The position numbers and the translations under genes are program-made. A stretch of 64,000 bases of DNA, from the NCBI RefSeq assembly GCF_000294495.1, contig NC_018526.1, positions 868,001 through 932,000 of the forward strand, written 5' to 3'. The stretch is from Streptococcus suis S735 (GTDB taxonomy: Bacteria; Bacillota; Bacilli; Lactobacillales; Streptococcaceae). Shown piece after piece: positions 60,328 to 64,000 of the stretch (position 1 is its first letter; every line of letters begins with the position of its first letter). Below the pieces are notes generated by a model. That model made no database searches. It saw only the letters and a program-made list of their open reading frames with translations, and was not told the origin of the DNA.

Positions 60328-61308
60328 TTAACGGTGCTCCAAAGCCTGAACCGCAGTAATCAAGGTCAAGTTGTAAACATCATCAGGGTTACAACCACGA
60401 GACAAGTCGTTTACAGGCTGATTCAAACCTTGTAAAACAGGACCTACCGCTGCAAATCCACCCATACGTTCGGCAATTTTATAACCAATATTCCCAGCTG
60501 AGATACCTGGGAAGATAAATACAGTCGCTTGACCAGCAACACTCGAACCTGGTGCTTTTAATTTACCTGTAGCAGGGACAAAGGCAGCATCAAATTGCAA
60601 TTCACCGTCCAAATCCAACTCCGGACGCAATTTTTGAGCAATTTTAGTTGCTTCAACCACCTTATCAACTTTAGGACCTGAGCCAGATCCTTTTGTTGAA
60701 TAGCTGAGCATTGCAACTTTTGGATCAATACCAAACATTTTAGCAGTACGTGCTGAGTTGATAGCGATTTCTGCCAAGGTTTGAGCATCTGGATCAATGT
60801 TGATAGCACAGTCACCAAAAATATAACGCTCTTCACCTTTTACCATCAAGAAGGCACCTGATGTTTTCGATACACCTGGCTCTGTTTTAATGATTTGAAG
60901 AGCTGGACGAACTGTTGAAGCAGTTGAATGAATCGCACCAGATACCATACCTTCTACTACGCCCATATATACCAACATAACACCAAAGTAGTTCACATCT
61001 TTCAACAACTCATGTGCCTGCTCTTCTGATACCTTACCTTTACGGCGCTCTACCAAAGCAGCTACCATCTCATCATATCTATCATAATGAGCTGGGTCAA
61101 TAATTTCAAAACCTTCTGTAATCCCTTCAATGTCAAGGTAAATCTTAATACGATCTGGGTTTCCAAGCAAGACGGGTACTACATCCGACTCATTTACCAA
61201 ACGTTTTGTCGCCTGCAAGATACGTGGTTCTTCACCTTCTGGCAATACGATACGTACTTTTTTACCCTCTAGCTTTGTAGCTAATTGCTCAAAAATTTTC
61301 ATGAACAA
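60328..61308 (-). CDS. pta: Phosphate acetyltransferase
   Basis: Pta turns acetyl-CoA and phosphate into acetyl phosphate, feeding AckA for ATP. The 326-residue protein is a short-form Pta with KVRIVLPEGEEPR, YFGVMLVYMG and GSGPKVDKVVEA. It sits 11 bases after the pseudouridine synthase gene and one base before the exporter operon, so a long operon is possible. The start at 61302 (MKIFEQLA) is an equally good choice. Confidence 0.95.
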   Translation of the reverse strand: MFMKIFEQLATKLEGKKVRIVLPEGEEPRILQATKRLVNESDVVPVLLGNPDRIKIYLDIEGITEGFEIIDPAHYDRYDEMVAALVERRKGKVSEEQAHELLKDVNYFGVMLVYMGVVEGMVSGAIHSTASTVRPALQIIKTEPGVSKTSGAFLMVKGEERYIFGDCAINIDPDAQTLAEIAINSARTAKMFGIDPKVAMLSYSTKGSGSGPKVDKVVEATKIAQKLRPELDLDGELQFDAAFVPATGKLKAPGSSVAGQATVFIFPGISAGNIGYKIAERMGGFAAVGPVLQGLNQPVNDLSRGCNPDDVYNLTLITAVQALEHR

Positions 61309-61319
61309 ACTCCTTAAAT

Positions 61320-62213
61320 TTATTTACTTATTAACTGATTGATGACAGCCTGAAAATCCTCAGGAAGCGGTGCTTCCAAATCAATCCTTTCGGCTGAAAA
61401 AGGATTGTCGAAGGCCAAATTATGACAATGCAAGGCTTGACGTTCTATCCCACATTCCAAACTTCCACCATACATATCATCTCCTAACAATGGAAATCCA
61501 ATGTGAGAAAAATGAACACGAATCTGATGAGTCCGCCCAGTATGTAGTTGAATATCTACTAAATGAATATCTCCCCACGATTGCACAACACGATAGGAAG
61601 TATGAGCATATTTTCCATTCTTTGTCACACAACGGGTAATGATGCTGTCTTCTGGACGACCGATAGGGGCAATAATATCCCCTGTCTCTTCTAGCTGCCC
61701 ATTCCCCTTCACCAAAGCATAATAACGTTTATGAATAAGCTTGGCCTGTAACTGCTTATCGAGTCGTGCATGGGCATAGCCGTGCTTGGCAAACAGCATG
61801 ACGCCTGATGTATCCCTATCCAGACGAGTCACAATATGAACCTGCTTATTCTCATAATTCTGCTCAATAAGATAACCTTTTACAAAATTTGCGATTGTGG
61901 ATGAATGCAAAGCAGAAGGAATGGAGGCGTAGCCAACCGGCTTATTTATCGCCAGAAAATGATCATCTTCATAGACAATATCCAACGGAAAGAAAATCGG
62001 TTTTAAACTACCAGTCAAATCCTCTTCAGCAGGTATGTCAATTGTAACCCTATCTCCAATATCTAGCAAGTAAGTTGCATTTTGCTCAATATCGTTGACC
62101 CAAATATTGCCACCTGTGTACTTAATTTTGGCCAACAAACCTTTTGAAACACCATGTTTTTTCAAAAAAGTTTTTATTTTAGTATGCTGGTCAGCAATGA
62201 ATTCAAACCGCAT
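61320..62213 (-). CDS. RluA-family pseudouridine synthase
   Basis: The 297-residue protein has an S4-like N-terminal RNA-binding part and the catalytic Asp in TRLDRDTSGVMLFAK. FINKPVG-type and HTGRTHQIRVH motifs also fit. It modifies uridines in rRNA or tRNA; RluD is the usual label, but the target site is not predictable here. Its start shares one base with the nadK stop. Confidence 0.9.
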   Translation of the reverse strand: MRFEFIADQHTKIKTFLKKHGVSKGLLAKIKYTGGNIWVNDIEQNATYLLDIGDRVTIDIPAEEDLTGSLKPIFFPLDIVYEDDHFLAINKPVGYASIPSALHSSTIANFVKGYLIEQNYENKQVHIVTRLDRDTSGVMLFAKHGYAHARLDKQLQAKLIHKRYYALVKGNGQLEETGDIIAPIGRPEDSIITRCVTKNGKYAHTSYRVVQSWGDIHLVDIQLHTGRTHQIRVHFSHIGFPLLGDDMYGGSLECGIERQALHCHNLAFDNPFSAERIDLEAPLPEDFQAVINQLISK

Positions 62214-63031
62214 TACTCCACCTCTCCAATAAAGGCGTCCTTAACCCGATTCCAAAAACTAGTATGACTCGGTGTTGCAACAAAATGAATCTTACTATTG
62301 TCTATCTGATACTCTATACTTTCAATACTATCATAGACAAAAGTCTTATTGTCTACCGCAATCGAGTAACGGTCACTATGCTTTGGTTCAATCACAATCT
62401 TGTCTTTTTTAGGGACAACAACGGATGAACCCAAGGTGCGGTAAACACGATTGTTCAAACTTGCCACTTCTGCAATCTGCAATGCCTCGATTGTTGGATG
62501 TAAAACAGCACCACCTAATGACTTGTTATAGGCTGTTGAGCCTGTCGGCGTTGAAACCGAAATTCCATCCCCTCTAAAGCGTTCGAAGGGCACATTGTTA
62601 ATAATAATATCTGCGACCATGGTCTTAGAAAGACGTTTTACTGTCGCCTCATTTAAGGCACGCGCCTCGACAATGCGACCATCTGTCATCTTGACCTTAA
62701 CATTTAAAATCGGATACGATACTCTAGCACCTGTATCAAGCTTAAGATTTTCAATCAGCTTGTCCACTTCAAAATCGCGATAATCTGTATAAAACCCCAA
62801 ATGACCCGTGTGAATTCCTACAAAACGTACACGATCAATCAACTTTTCATATTTGTGAAAAGCAGATAAAAGCATCCCATCTCCACCGATAGAAATGACA
62901 ATATCTGGATTTTTAGGAGTCAAAATAAAATTTGCTTCTTTTAACTTTGTCCATAATTCTTTGGACACCGCTTCACTCTTAGGATTTCGACTAGCGAGCA
63001 GAGCGATTTTTTTTCTACCTGTATTCTTCAT
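62213..63031 (-). CDS. nadK: NAD kinase
   Basis: NadK makes NADP from NAD. The 272-residue protein has the GGDGMLL phosphate-binding motif, NEATVKR, and [11 protein letters not shown]. The ATG at 63031 lies within the end of relQ (overlap of 17 bases), giving translational coupling; further in-frame ATGs upstream lack support. Confidence 0.94.
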   Translation of the reverse strand: MKNTGRKKIALLASRNPKSEAVSKELWTKLKEANFILTPKNPDIVISIGGDGMLLSAFHKYEKLIDRVRFVGIHTGHLGFYTDYRDFEVDKLIENLKLDTGARVSYPILNVKVKMTDGRIVEARALNEATVKRLSKTMVADIIINNVPFERFRGDGISVSTPTGSTAYNKSLGGAVLHPTIEALQIAEVASLNNRVYRTLGSSVVVPKKDKIVIEPKHSDRYSIAVDNKTFVYDSIESIEYQIDNSKIHFVATPSHTSFWNRVKDAFIGEVE

Positions 63032-63686
63032 CTGTATCATCACTGTTGCCCACACCGTCATTCAGTTTGCGATAGGCAGGATCAAATAAGGCCTGCGCTT
63101 CTTGAATGTCGTTGCGGATTTTTCGCATCTCCTCATCTAATTCATAAGCAATTTTTGCTGTAACTTCCAAGCGTTTCTTGATTTCTTCTGGAAAATTCCC
63201 CTTATATTTATAATTCAGAGAATGTTCAATTGTAGCCCAGAAATTCATGGAAAGGGTTCGAATCTGGATTTCTGCCAGAACCGTCTCGTTGCCATTTATA
63301 GTATCCACAGGATACTCAATCACCACATGATATGAACGGTAGCCAGAGGCTTTCATATTGTTGATATAATCCCGTTCATGCACAATTTGCATATCCTTGC
63401 GTTTCCGCAAAATAGCTAATACTTCTTCAATGTCGTCCACAAATTGAACCATAATCCGAAGACCGGCAATATCTTGCATATCTTGAGCAAGATTTTCCAA
63501 TTTGATATGTCGCAGGGCCATTTTTTCTTTAATGGATTCAATCGGTTTTACCCGTCCTGTGACAAACTCAATTGGAGAATGCCGGTTAGCCTTGCGATAC
63601 TGCTTGCGAATCCCCCGCAGTTTGATTTTCAATTCACCAACTGTCTGAATATAGGGGTCTAAAAATTCTTCCCAGTTAAAGTCCAT
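63015..63686 (-). CDS. relQ: Small alarmone synthetase RelQ
   Basis: RelQ makes (p)ppGpp without a hydrolase domain. The 223-residue protein has the synthetase motifs [24 protein letters not shown] and [17 protein letters not shown]. It leads the relQ-nadK-pseudouridine synthase-pta unit and is divergent from the CYTH gene. Confidence 0.95.
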   Translation of the reverse strand: MDFNWEEFLDPYIQTVGELKIKLRGIRKQYRKANRHSPIEFVTGRVKPIESIKEKMALRHIKLENLAQDMQDIAGLRIMVQFVDDIEEVLAILRKRKDMQIVHERDYINNMKASGYRSYHVVIEYPVDTINGNETVLAEIQIRTLSMNFWATIEHSLNYKYKGNFPEEIKKRLEVTAKIAYELDEEMRKIRNDIQEAQALFDPAYRKLNDGVGNSDDTDEEYR

Positions 63687-63772
63687 ACGGCCCCTTTCTT
63701 GTCAAAACTTTTAAATTGTATTAGAATAACACAAAGACTAATCTATTATAACACATTGAAAGGGTTTACTGC

Positions 63773-64000
63773 ATGAAAAACCACCTTGAAATTGAGTATA
63801 AAACCTTACTGACCAAATCCGAATACAAACGCCTGCTTACTGACTTTTCAGATGTGAGCCCAATTCTTCAAACAAACCACTACATTGATACCCCAGACCT
63901 AGATATGAAGAATCACCGCTTTTCACTCCGTATTCGTACATTTGAGGACTCAGCAGAACTAACCTTAAAAATTCCACAAGAAGTCGGCAATCAAGAATAT
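63773..64000 (+). CDS. CYTH-domain protein, N-terminal part (runs off the window edge)
   Basis: The 76 visible residues start at ATG 63773 behind GAAAGG. They show the CYTH signature EIEYKTLL (E-x-E-x-K), followed by HYIDTPD and LRIRTFEDSAELTLK. CYTH enzymes act on triphosphates such as thiamine triphosphate or tripolyphosphate. The gene is divergent from relQ, a common arrangement in streptococci. Confidence 0.9.
   Translation, partial: MKNHLEIEYKTLLTKSEYKRLLTDFSDVSPILQTNHYIDTPDLDMKNHRFSLRIRTFEDSAELTLKIPQEVGNQEY

Overview
The window looks like a chromosomal segment of a low-GC streptococcus, most like Streptococcus suis. The species is an inference. It rests on the LPXTG-anchored 5'-nucleotidase, an M26 (IgA1-protease/ZmpC type) metalloprotease with its sorting motif near the N-terminus, the tagatose-pathway lac operon, a glgC-glgD-glgA-glgB glycogen operon, PyrR attenuators, a streptococcal MET-box, a GlnR box, and a MutY lacking its iron-sulphur cysteines (known from Lactobacillales).

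Layout. 1-4.7 kb: rnhB (cut by the edge), rbgA/ylqF, a cysteine-cluster protein, a Maf-type pyrophosphatase and the wall-anchored nucleotidase. 4.8-11.5 kb: pyrimidine biosynthesis (pyrC, pyrE, pyrF, pyrD, pyrK) with ung, a glycosyltransferase and a small inorganic-pyrophosphatase-like gene. pyrF and pyrK each have a PyrR attenuator. 11.7-18.5 kb: a LysR regulator and the glycogen operon behind a promoter with a cre site. 18.5-21.5 kb: two orphan amino-acid-binding lipoproteins sharing one promoter design, a NUDIX hydrolase and a GNAT acetyltransferase. 21.6-27.4 kb: the M26 protease.

27.5-31.5 kb: uvrB followed directly by a DUF2971 gene. Beyond that gene lies a second, 96% identical copy of the uvrB 3' end and a terminator, so the gene appears to have been inserted at the end of uvrB. 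31.6-34.7 kb: GlnR/CodY-controlled glutamine-type ABC importer (SBP-SBP-permease fusion plus ATPase). 34.9-37.2 kb: a GNAT gene and an ABC-F gene preceded by a complete predicted ribosome-mediated attenuator. 37.3-40 kb: metY with a MET-box, a small zinc-ribbon membrane protein, and a HEPN/AbiU2-like protein.

40.3-49.8 kb: lac operon read right to left (lacR, lacA, lacB, lacC, lacD, lacT, lacF, lacE, lacG, lacX), with a RAT/terminator switch before lacT and a one-base frameshift in lacC. 50-54.5 kb: remnant of an integrative element (recombinase-like ORF, excisionase, integrase broken by an in-frame TGA, zinc-motif protein, small ORF, S24-type repressor). 54.5-55.1 kb: a gene-free stretch with terminators and a possible small RNA. 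55.1-64 kb: mutY, thioesterase, heterodimeric ABC exporter, pta, an RluA-family pseudouridine synthase, nadK, relQ, and the divergent start of a CYTH-domain gene.

The parts most worth a second look are the DUF2971 insertion at uvrB, the ABC-F attenuator, the HEPN-like gene, and the decayed element next to lacR. No rRNA, tRNA or CRISPR array was seen. All assignments come from reading the sequence; no database search was run.
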